Assembly (NCBI GenBank): GCA_945910005.1
Contig: OX246745.1
Coordinates: forward strand, 39,460,419 to 39,524,418
Direction of reading: 5' to 3'
From: Isoperla grammatica
Lineage: Eukaryota > Arthropoda > Insecta > Plecoptera > Perlodidae
DNA: 64,000 nucleotides
In this document: positions 23,630 through 34,819 of the stretch, piece after piece
Position numbering within the stretch: position 1 is the stretch's first letter
Layout of the letters: each line of letters opens with the position of its first letter
Notes under the pieces: generated by a model
What the model saw: the letters and a program-made list of their open reading frames with translations, nothing else
Database searches by the model: none
Told to the model about the DNA's origin: nothing
Made by a program: the position numbers and the translations under genes

Positions 23630-26600
23630 GTCTAGTAAGCCCGGACATGTGTAGTGAGTATAGTAGTGAGTGAGTGTGCAATGCTACGCTGCTTCTGTCA
23701 GCCAGGCTGTCAGTCTAGTAAGCCCGGACATGTGTAGTGAGTATAGTAGTGAGTGTGCAATGCTACGCTGCTTCTGTGAGCCATGCTGTCAGTCTAGTAG
23801 GCCCGGACATGTGTAGTGAGTATAGTAGTGAGTGTGCAATGCTACGCTGCTTCTGTCAGCCAGGCTGTCAGTCAAGTAAGCCCGGACATGTGTAGTGAGT
23901 ACAGTAGTGAGTGTGCAATGCTACGCTGCTTCTGTCAGCCAGGCTGTCAGTCTAGTAAGCCCGGACATGTGTAGTGAGTATAGTAGTGAGTGTACAATGC
24001 TACGCTGCTTCTGTCAGCCAGGCTGTGAGTCTAGTAAGCCCGGACATGTGTAGTGAGTATAGTAGTGAGTGTGCAATGCTACGCTGCTTCTGTCAGCCAG
24101 GCTGTCAGTCTAGTAAGCCCGGACATGTGTAGTGAGTATAGTAGTAAGTGTGCAATGCTACGCTGCTTCTGTCAGCCAGGCTGTCAGTCTAGTAAGCCCG
24201 GCCATGTGTAGTGAGTATAGTAGTGAGTGTGCAATGCTACGCTGCTTCTGTCAGCCAGGCTGTCAGTCTAGTAAGCCCGGACATGTGTAGTGAGTATAGT
24301 AGTGAGTGTGCAATGCTACACTGCTTCTGTGAGCCAGGCTGTCAGTCTAGTAAGCCCGGACATGTGTAGTGAGTATAGTAGTGAGTGTGCAATGCTACTC
24401 TGCTTCTGTGAGCCAGGCTGTCAGTCTAGTAAGCCCGGACATGTGTAGTGAGTATAGTAGTGAGTGTGCAATGCTACGCTGCTTTTGTGAGCCAGGCTGT
24501 CAGTCAAGTAAGCCCGGACATGTGTAGTGAGTATAGTAGTGAGTGTGCAATGCTACGCTGCTTCTGTGAGCCAGGCTGTCAGTCTAGTAAGCCCGGACAT
24601 GTGTAGTGAGTATAGTAGTAAGTGTGCAATGCTACGCTGCTTCTGTCAGCCAGGCTGTCAGTCTAGTAAGCCCGGACATGTGTAGTGAGTATAGTAGTGA
24701 GTGAGTGTGCAATGCTACGCTGCTTCTGTGAGCCAGGCTGTCAGTCTAGTAGGCCCGGACATGTGTAGTGAGTAAAGTAGTGAGTGTGCAATGCTACGCT
24801 GCTTCTGTCAGCCAGGCTGTCAGTCTAGTAAGCCCGGACATGTGTAGTGAGTATAGTAGTAGGTGTGCAATGCTACGCTGCTTCTGTGAGCCAGGCTGTC
24901 AGTCTGGTAGGCCCCGACATGTGTAGTGAGTATAGTAGAGAGTGTGCAATGCTACGCTGCTTCTGTCAGCCAGGCTGTCAGTCTAGTAAGCCCGGACATG
25001 TGTAGTGAGTATAGTTGTGAGTGAGTGTGCAATGCTACGCTGCTTCTGTGAGCCAGGTTGTCAGTCTAGTAAGCCCGGACATGTGTAGTGAGTATAGTAG
25101 TAAGTGTGCAATGCTACGCTGCTTCTGTCAGCCAGGCTGTCAGTCTAGTAAGCCCGGACATGTGTAGTGAGTATAGTAGTGAGTGTGCAATGCTACGCTG
25201 CTTCTGTGAGACAGGCTGTCAGTCTAGTAGGCCCGGACATGTGTAGTGAGTATAGTAGTGAGTGTGCAATGCTACGCTGCTTCTGTCAGCCAGGCTGTCA
25301 GTCTAGTAAGCCCGGACATGTGTAGTGAGTATAGTAGTGAGTGTGCAATGCTACGCTGCTTCTGTGAGCCAGGCTGTCAGTCTAGTAAGCCCGGACATGT
25401 GTAGTGAGTATAGTAGTGAGTGAGTGTGCAATGCTACGCTGCTTCTGTAAGCCAGGCTGTCAGTCTAGTAAGCCCGGACATGTGTAGTGAGTATAGTAGT
25501 AAGTGTGCAATGCTACGCTGCTTCTGTGAGCCAGGCTGTCAGTCTAGTAAGCCCGGACATGTGTAGTGAGTATAGTAGTGAGTGAGTGTGCAATGCTACG
25601 CTGCTTCTGTGAGCCAGGCTGTCAGTCTAGTAAGCCCGGCCATGTGTAGTGAGTATAGTAGTGAGTGAGTGTGCAATGCTACGCTGCTTCTGTGAGCCAG
25701 GTTGTCAGTCTAGTAAGCCCGGACATGTGTAGTGAGTATAGTAGTGAGTGTGCATTGCTACGCTGCTTCTGTGAGCCAGGCTGTCAGTCTAGTAAGCCCG
25801 GACATGTGTAGTGAGTATAGTAGTGAGTGAGTGTGCAATGCTACGCTGCTTCTGTCAGCCAGGCTGTCAGTCTAGTAAGCCCGGACATGTGTAGTGAGTA
25901 TAGTAGTGAGTGTGCAATGCTACGCTGCTTCTGTAAGCCAGGCTGTAAGTCTAGTAAGCCCGGACATGTGTAGTGAGTATAGTAGTGAGTGAGTGTGCAA
26001 TGCTACGCTGCTTCTGTGAGCCAGGCTGTCAGTCTAGTAGGCCCGGACATGTGTAGTGAGTATAGTAGTGAGTGTGCAATGCTACGCTGTTTCCGTGAGC
26101 CAGGCTGTCAGTCTAGTAGGCCCGGACATGTGTAGTGAGTATGGTAGTGAGTGTGCAATGCTACGCTGCTTCTGTAAGCCGGGCTGTCAGTCTAGTAAGC
26201 CCGGACATGTGTAGTGAGTATAGTAGTGAGTGAGTGTGCAATGCTACGCTGCTTCTGTGAGCCAGGCTGTCAGTCTAGTAAGCCCGGACATGTGTAGTGA
26301 GTATAGTAGTAAGTGTGCAATGCTACGCTGCTTCTGTCAGCCAGGCTGTCAGTCTAGTAAGCCCGGACATGTGTAGTGAGTATAGTAGTGAGTGAGTGTG
26401 CAATGCTACGCTGCTTCTGTCAGCCAGGCTGTCAGTCTAGTAAGCCCGGACATGTGTAGTGAGTATAGTAGTGAGTGTGCAATGCTACGCTGCTTCTGTC
26501 AGCCAGGCTGTCAGTCTAGTAAGCCCGGCCATGTGTAGTGAGTATAGTAGTGAGTGAGTGTGCAATGGTACGCTGCTTCTGTGAGCCAGGCTGTCAGTCT

Positions 26601-27086
26601 AGTAAGCCCGGACATGTGTAGTGAGTATAGTAGTGAGTGAGTGTGCAATGCTATGCTGCTTCTGTGAGCCAGGCTGTCAGTCTAGTAAGCCCGGACATGT
26701 GTAGTGAGTATAGTAGTGAGTGAGTGTGCAATGCTATGCTGCTTCTGTGAGCCAGGCTGTCAGTCTAGTAAGCCCGGACATGTGTAGTAAGTATAGTAGT
26801 GAGTGAATGTGCAATGCTATGCTGCTTCTGTGAGCCAGGCTGTCAGTCTAGTAAACCCGGACATGTGTAGTGAGTATAGAAGTGAGTGTGCAATGCTACG
26901 CTGCTTCTGTCAGCCAGGCTGTCAGTCTAGTAAGCCCGGACATGTGTAGTGAGTAAAGTAGTGAGTGTGCAATGCTACGCTGCTTCTGTGAGCCAGGTTG
27001 TCAGTCTAGTAAGCCCGGACATGTGTAGTGAGTATAGTAGTGAGTGAGTGTGCAATGCTACGCTGCTTCTGTCAGCCAGGCTGTCA

Positions 27087-27471
27087 GTCTGGTAAGCGGA
27101 CATGTGTAGTGAGTATATTAGTGAGTGTGCAATGCTACGCTGCTTCTGTGAGCCAGGCTGTCAGTCTAGTAAGCCCGGACATGGGTAGTGAGTATAGTAG
27201 TGAGTGTGCAATGCTACGCTGCTTCTGTCAGCCAGGCTGTAAGTCTAGTAAGCCCGGACATGTGTAGTGAGTATAGTAGTGAGTGTGCAATGCTACGCTG
27301 TTTCTGTAAGCCAGGCTGTCAGTCTAGTAAGCCCGGCCATGTGTAGTGAGTATAGTAGTGAGTGTGCAATGCTACGCTGCTTCTGTGAGCCAGGCTGTCA
27401 GTCTAGTAAGCCCGGACATGTGTAGTGAGTATAGTAGTGAGTGAGTGTGCAATTCTACGCTGCTTCTGTCA
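27087..27471 (+). repeat. A-B landmark block (copy 2)
   Basis: 77-mer A at 27087 and 71-mer B with its deletion junction at 27466. Private changes nearby are GTATATTAG (27114) and GACATGGGTAG (27183). Confidence 0.92.
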
Positions 27472-30400
27472 GTCTAGTAAGCCCGGCCATGTGTAGTGAG
27501 TATAGTAGTGAGTGTGCAATGCTACGCTGCTTCTGTAAGCCAGGCTGTCAGTCTAGTAATCCCGGACATGTGTAGTGAGTTTAGTAGTGAGTGTGCAATG
27601 CTACGCTGCTTCTGTGAGCCAGGCTGTCAGTCTAGTAAGCCCGGACATGTGTAGTGAGTATAGTAGTGAGTGTGCAATGCTACGCTGCTTCTGTCAGCCA
27701 GGCTGTCAGTCTAGTAAGCCCGGACATGTGTAGTGAGTATAGAAGTGAGTGTGCAATGCTACGCTGCTTCTGTCAGCCAGGCTGTCAGTCTTGTAAGCCC
27801 GGCCATGTGTAGTGAGTATAGTAGTGACTGTGCAATGCTACGCTGCTTCTGTGAGCCAGGCTGTCAGTCTAGTAAGCCCGGCCATGTGTAGTGAGTATAG
27901 TAGTGAGTGTGCAATGCTACGCTGCTTCTGTGAGCCAGGCTGTCAGTCTAGTAAGCCCGGACATGTGTAGTGAGTATAGTAGTGACTGTGCAATGCTACG
28001 CTGCTTCTGTCAGCCAGGCTGTCAGTCTAGTAAGCCCGGACATGTGTAGTGAGTATAGTAGTGAGTGTGCAATGCTACGCTGCTTCTGTCAGCCAGGCTG
28101 TCAGTCTAGTAAGCCCGGACATGTGTAGTGAGTATAGTAGTGAGTGTGCAATGCTACGCTGCTTCTGTCAGCCAGGCTGTCAGTCTAGTAAGCCCGGACA
28201 TGTGTAGTGAGTATAGTAGTGAGTGAGTGTACAATGTTACGCTGCTTCTGTGGGCCAGGCTGTCAGTCTAGTAAGCCCGGACATGTGTAGTGAGTATAGT
28301 AGTGAGTGTGCAATGCTACGCTGCTTCTGTCAGCCAGGCTGTCAGTCTAGTAAGCCCGGACATGTGTAGTGAGTATAGTAGTGAGTGTGCAATGCTACGC
28401 TGCTTCTGTCAGCCAGGCTGTCAGTCTAGTAAGCCCGGACATGTGTAGTGAGTATAGAAGTGAGTGTGCAATGCTACGCTGCTTCTGTCAGCCAGGCTGT
28501 CAGTCTAGTAAGCCGTGCCATGTGTAGTGAGTATAGTAGTGAGTGTGCAATGCTACGCTGCTTCTGTCAGCCAGGCTGTCAGTCTAGTAAGCCCGGACAT
28601 GTGTAGTGAGTACAGTAGTGAGTGTGCAATGCTACGCTGCTTCTGTCAGCCAGGCTGTCAGTCTAGTAAGCCCGGACATGTGTAGTGAGTATAGTAGTGA
28701 GTGAGTGTACAATGCTACGCTGCTTCTGTCAGCCAGGCTGTCAGTCTAGTAAGCCCGGACATGTGTAGTGAGTATAGTAGTGAGTGTGCAATGCTACGCT
28801 GCTTCTGTCAGCCAGGCTGTCAGTCTAGTAAGCCCGGACATGTGTAGTGAGTATAGTAGTGAGTGTGCAATGCTACGCTGCTTCTGTCAGCCAGGCTGTC
28901 AGTCTAGTAAGCCCGGCCATGTGTAGTGAGTATAGTAGTGAGTGTGCAATGCTACGCTGCTTCTGTCAGCCAGGCTGTCAGTCTAGTAAGCCCGGACATG
29001 TGTAGTGAGTATAGTAGTGAGTGTGCAATGCTACGCTGCTTCTGTCAGCCAGGCTGTCAGTCTAGTAAGCCCGGACATGTGTAGTGAGTATAGCAGTGAG
29101 TGTGCAATGCTACGCTGCTTCTGTGAGCCAGGCTGTCAGTCTAGTAAGCCCGGACATGTGTAGTGAGTATAGTAGTGAGTGTGCAATGCTACGCTGCTTC
29201 TGTCAGCCAGGCTGTCAGTCTAGTAAGCCCGGACATGTGTAGTGAGTACAGTAGTGAGTGTGCAATGCTACGCTGCTTCTGTCAGCCAGGCTGTCAGTCT
29301 AGTAAGCCCGGCCATGTGTAGTGAGTATAGTAGTGAGTGTGCAATGCTACGCTGCTTCTGTCAGCCAGGCTGTCAGTCTAGTAAGCCCGGCCATGTGTAG
29401 TGAGTATAGTAGTGAGTGTGCAATGCTACGCTGCTTCTGTGAGCCAGGCTGTCAGTCTAGTAAGCCCGGACATGTGTAGTGAGTGTAGTAGTGAGTGAGT
29501 GTGCAATGCTACGCTGCTTCTGTGAGCCAGGCTGTCAGTCTAGTAAGCCCGGACATGTGTAGTGAGTATAGTAGTGAGTGTGCAATGCTACGCTGCTTCT
29601 GTCAGCCAGGCTGTCAGTCTAGTAAGCCCGGACATGTGTAGTGTGTACAGTAGTGAGTGTGCAATGCTACGCTGCTTCTGTCAGCCAGGCTGTCAGTCTA
29701 GTAAGCCCGGCCATGTGAAGTGAGTATAGTAGTGAGTGTGCAATGCTACGCTGCTTCTGTGAGCCAGGCTGTCAGTCTAGTAAGCCCGGACATGTGTAGT
29801 AAATGTAGTAGTGAGTGAGTGTGCAATGCTACGCTGCTTCTGTCAGCCAGGCTCTCAGTCTAGTAAGCCCGGACATGTGTAGTGAGTATAGTAGTGAGTG
29901 TGCAATGCTACGCTGCTTCTGTCAGCCAGGCTGTCAGTCTAGTAAGCCCGGACATGTGTAGTGAGTAAAGTAGTGAGTGTGCAATGCTACGCTGCTTCTG
30001 TCAGCCAGGCTGTCAGTCTAGTAAGCCCGGACATGTGTAGTGAGTATAGTAGTGAGTGTGCAATGCTACGCTGCTTCTGTAAGCCAGGCTGTCAGTCTAG
30101 TAAGCCCGGCCATGTGTAGTGAGTATAGCAGTGAGTGTGCAATGCTACGCTGCTTCTGTCAGCCAGGCTGTCAGTCTAGTAAGCCCGGACATGTGTAGTG
30201 AGTATAGTAGTGAGTGTGCAATGCTACGCTGCTTCTGTCAGCCAGGCTGTCAGTCTAGTAAGCCCGGACATGTGTAGTGAGTATAGTAGTGAGTGTGCAA
30301 TGCTATGCTGCTTCTGTGAGCCAGGCTGTCAGTCTAGTAAGCCCGGCCATGTGTAGTGAGTATAGTAGTGAGTGTGCAATGCTACGCTGCTTCTGTGAGC

Positions 30401-30568
30401 CAGGCTGTCAGTCTAGTAAGCCCGGACATGTGTAGTGAGTAAAGTAGTGAGTGTGCAATGCTACGCTGCTTCTGTCAGCCAGGCTGTCAGTCTAGTAAGC
30501 CCGGCCATGTGTAGTGAGTATAGTAGTGAGTGTACAATGCTACGCTGCTTCTGTGAGCCAGGCTGTCA

Positions 30569-30975
30569 GTCTAGTAAGATATGACATGTGTAGTGAGTAT
30601 AGTAGCGAGTGAGTGTGCAATGCTACGCTGCTTCTGTGAGCCAGGCTGTCAGTCTAGTAAGCCCGGACATGTGTAGTGAGTATAGTAGTGAGTGTGCAAT
30701 GCTACGCTGCTTCTGTCAGCCAGGCTGTCAGTCTAGTAAGCCCGACCATGTGTAGTTAGTATAGTTGTGAGTGTACAATGCTACGCTGCTTCTGTGAGCC
30801 AGGCTGTCAGTCTAGTAAGATCGGACATGTGTAGTGAGTATAGTAGTGAGTGAGTGTGCAATGCTACGCTGCTTCTGTGAGCCAGGCTGTCAGTCTAGTA
30901 AGATCGTACATGTGTAGTGAGTATAGTAGCGAGTGAGTGTGCAATGCTACGCTGCTTCTGTCAGCCAGGCTGTCA
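30569..30975 (+). repeat. C-D cluster (copy 4, 407 bp)
   Basis: Landmark C is at 30576, 3489 bp after landmark A of the same HOR (27087), the canonical spacing. Confidence 0.9.
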
Positions 30976-33900
30976 GTCTAGTAAGCCCGGACATGTGTAG
31001 TGAGTATAGTAGTGAGTGAGTGTGCAATGCTACGCTGCTTCTGTCAGCCAGGCTGTCAGTCTAGTAAGCCCGGACATGTGTAGTGAGTATAGTAGTGAGT
31101 GTGCAATGCTACGCTGCTTCTGTGAGCCATGCTGTCAGTCTAGTAGGCCCGGACATGTGTAGTGAGTATAGTAGTGAGTGTGCAATGCTACGCTGCTTCT
31201 GTCAGCCAGGCTGTCAGTCAAGTAAGCCCGGACATGTGTAGTGAGTACAGTAGTGAGTGTGCAATGCTTCGCTGCTTCTGTCAGCCAGGCTGTCAGTCTA
31301 GTAAGCCCGGACATGTGTAGTGAGTATAGTAGTGAGTGTACAATGCTACGCTGCTTCTGTCAGCCAGGCTGTGAGTCTAGTAAGCCCGGACATGTGTAGT
31401 GAGTATAGTAGTGAGTGTGCAATGCTACGCTGCTTCTGTCAGCCAGGCTGTCAGTCTAGTAAGCCCGGACATGTGTAGTGAGTATAGTAGTAAGTGTGCA
31501 ATGCTACGCTGCTTCTGTCAGCCAGGCTGTCAGTCTAGTAAGCCCGGCCATGTGTAGTGAGTATAGTAGTGAGTGTGCAATGCTACGCTGCTTCTGTCAG
31601 CCAGGCTGTCAGTCTAGTAAGCCCGGACATGTGTAGTGAGTATAGTAGTGAGTGTGCAATGCTACACTGCTTCTGTGAGCCAGGCTGTCAGTCTAGTAAG
31701 CCCGGACATGTGTAGTGAGTATAGTAGTGAGTGTGCAATGCTACTCTGCTTCTGTGAGCCAGGCTGTCAGTCTAGTAAGCCCGGACATGTGTAGTGAGTA
31801 TAGTAGTGAGTGTGCAATGCTACGCTGCTTTTGTGAGCCAGGCTGTCAGTCAAGTAAGCCCGGACATGTGTAGTGAGTATAGTAGTGAGTGTGCAATGCT
31901 ACGCTGCTTCTGTGAGCCAGGCTGTCAGTCTAGTAAGCCCGGACATGTGTAGTGAGTATAGTAGTAAGTGTGCAATGCTACGCTGCTTCTGTCAGCCAGG
32001 CTGTCAGTCTAGTAAGCCCGGACATGTGTAGTGAGTATAGTAGTGAGTGAGTGTGCAATGCTACGCTGCTTCTGTGAGCCAGGCTGTCAGTCTAGTAGGC
32101 CCGGACATGTGTAGTGAGTAAAGTAGTGAATGTGTGCAATGCTACGCTGCTTCTGTCAGCCAGGCTGTCAGTCTAGTAAGCCCGGACATGTGTAGTGAGT
32201 ATAGTAGTAGGTGTGCAATGCTACGCTGCTTCTGTGAGCCAGGCTGTCAGTCTGGTAGGCCCCGACATGTGTAGTGAGTATAGTAGAGAGTGTGCAATGC
32301 TACGCTGCTTCTGTCAGCCAGGCTGTCAGTCTAGTAAGCCCGGACATGTGTAGTGAGTATAGTTGTGAGTGAGTGTGCAATGCTACGCTGCTTCTGTGAG
32401 CCAGGTTGTCAGTCTAGTAAGCCCGGACATGTGTAGTGAGTATAGTAGTAAGTGTGCAATGCTACGCTGCTTCTGTCAGCCAGGCTGTCAGTCTAGTAAG
32501 CCCGGACATGTGTAGTGAGTATAGTAGTGAGTGTGCAATGCTACGCTGCTTCTGTGAGACAGGCTGTCAGTCTAGTAGGCCCGGACATGTGTAGTGAGTA
32601 TAGTAGTGAGTGTGCAATGCTACGCTGCTTCTGTCAGCCAGGCTGTCAGTCTAGTAAGCCCGGACATGTGTAGTGAGTATAGTAGTGAGTGTGCAATGCT
32701 ACGCTGCTTCTGTGAGCCAGGCTGTCAGTCTAGTAAGCCCGGACATGTGTAGTGAGTATAGTAGTGAGTGAGTGTGCAATGCTACGCTGCTTCTGTAAGC
32801 CAGGCTGTCAGTCTAGTAAGCCCGGACATGTGTAGTGAGTATAGTAGTAAGTGTGCAATGCTACGCTGCTTCTGTGAGCCAGGCTGTCAGTCTAGTAAGC
32901 CCGGACATGTGTAGTGAGTATAGTAGTGAGTGAGTGTGCAATGCTACGCTGCTTCTGTGAGCCAGGCTGTCAGTCTAGTAAGCCCGGCCATGTGTAGTGA
33001 GTATAGTAGTGAGTGAGTGTGCAATGCTACGCTGCTTCTGTGAGCCAGGTTGTCAGTCTAGTAAGCCCGGACATGTGTAGTGAGTATAGTAGTGAGTGTG
33101 CATTGCTACGCTGCTTCTGTGAGCCAGGCTGTCAGTCTAGTAAGCCCGGACATGTGTAGTGAGTATAGTAGTGAGTGAGTGTGCAATGCTACGCTGCTTC
33201 TGTCAGCCAGGCTGTCAGTCTAGTAAGCCCGGACATGTGTAGTGAGTATAGTAGTGAGTGTGCAATGCTACGCTGCTTCTGTAAGCCAGGCTGTAAGTCT
33301 AGTAAGCCCGGACATGTGTAGTGAGTATAGTAGTGAGTGAGTGTGCAATGCTACGCTGCTTCTGTGAGCCAGGCTGTCAGTCTAGTAGGCCCGGACATGT
33401 GTAGTGAGTATAGTAGTGAGTGTGCAATGCTACGCTGTTTCTGTGAGCCAGGCTGTCAGTCTAGTAGGCCCGGACATGTGTAGTGAGTATGGTAGTGAGT
33501 GTGCAATGCTACGCTGCTTCTGTAAGCCGGGCTGTCAGTCTAGTAAGCCCGGACATGTGTAGTGAGTATAGTAGTGAGTGAGTGTGCAATGCTACGCTGC
33601 TTCTGTGAGCCAGGCTGTCAGTCTAGTAAGCCCGGACATGTGTAGTGAGTATAGTAGTAAGTGTGCAATGCTACGCTGCTTCTGTCAGCCAGGCTGTCAG
33701 TCTAGTAAGCCCGGACATGTGTCGTGAGTATAGTAGTGAGTGAGTGTGCAATGCTACGCTGCTTCTGTCAGCCAGGCTGTCAGTCTAGTAAGCCCGGACA
33801 TGTGTAGTGAGTATAGTAGTGAGTGTGCAATGCTACGCTGCTTCTGTCAGCCAGGCTGTCAGTCTAGTAAGCCCGGCCATGTGTAGTGAGTATAGTAGTG

Positions 33901-34434
33901 AGTGAGTGTGCAATGGTACGCTGCTTCTGTGAGCCAGGCTGTCAGTCTAGTAAGCCCGGACATGTGTAGTGAGTATAGTAGTGAGTGAGTGTGCAATGCT
34001 ATGCTGCTTCTGTGAGCCAGGCTGTCAGTCTAGTAAGCCCGGACATGTGTAGTGAGTATAGTAGTGAGTGAGTGTGCAATGCTATGCTGCTTCTGTGAGC
34101 CAGGCTGTCAGTCTAGTAAGCCCGGACATGTGTAGTAAGTATAGTAGTGAGTGAATGTGCAATGCTATGCTGCTTCTGTGAGCCAGGCTGTCAGTCTAGT
34201 AAACCCGGACATGTGTAGTGAGTATAGAAGTGAGTGTGCAATGCTACGCTGCTTCTGTCAGCCAGGCTGTCAGTCTAGTAAGCCCGGACATGTGTAGTGA
34301 GTAAAGTAGTGAGTGTGCAATGCTACGCTGCTTCTGTGAGCCAGGTTGTCAGTCTAGTAAGCCCGGACATGTGTAGTGAGTATAGTAGTGAGTGAGTGTG
34401 CAATGCTACGCTGCTTCTGTCAGCCAGGCTGTCA

Positions 34435-34819
34435 GTCTGGTAAGCGGACATGTGTAGTGAGTATAGTAGTGAGTGTGCAATGCTACGCTGCTTCTGTGAG
34501 CCAGGCTGTCAGTCTAGTAAGCCCGGACATGTGTAGTGAGTATAGTAGTGAGTGTGCAATGCTACGCTGCTTCTGTCAGCCAGGCTGTAAGTCTAGTAAG
34601 CCCGGACATGTGTAGTGAGTATAGTAGTGAGTGTGCAATGCTACGCTGTTTCTGTAAGCCAGGCTGTCAGTCTAGTAAGCCCGGCCATGTGTAGTGAGTA
34701 TAGTAGTGAGTGTGCAATGCTACGCTGCTTCTGTGAGCCAGGCTGTCAGTCTAGTAAGCCCGGACATGTGTAGTGAGTATAGTAGTGAGTGAGTGTGCAA
34801 TTCTACGCTGCTTCTGTCA
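34435..34819 (+). repeat. A-B landmark block (copy 3)
   Basis: 77-mer A at 34435 and 71-mer B with its junction at 34814, in the second canonical HOR. Confidence 0.92.

Larger units (their letters stand above)
15332..27086 (+). repeat. Expanded HOR, 147 monomers (11755 bp)
   Basis: The order is A (15332), C (18821), M (21767), CTTTCAG block, C again (23230), M again (26176), then the next A. The A-C part (3489 bp, 44 monomers) and the last C-A part (3857 bp, 48 monomers) are canonical. Between them lies an extra 4409 bp (55 monomers, 16 with GAGT). After the first M the array jumps, near 21990-22058, into sequence matching 10.23-11.47 kb at an offset of 11759 bp. The CTTTCAG block is therefore present although this HOR also has the canonical A-C junction. 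Confidence 0.88.
27087..34434 (+). repeat. Canonical 92-monomer HOR, copy 1 (7348 bp)
   Basis: It runs from landmark A at 27087 to the base before the next A. C lies at 30576 and M at 33524. It is 2 bp longer than its neighbour because one monomer near 32130 has GTGAATGTGTGC. It shares CCGTGCCATG (28513) only with the next HOR, which marks the two as sisters. Confidence 0.93.
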
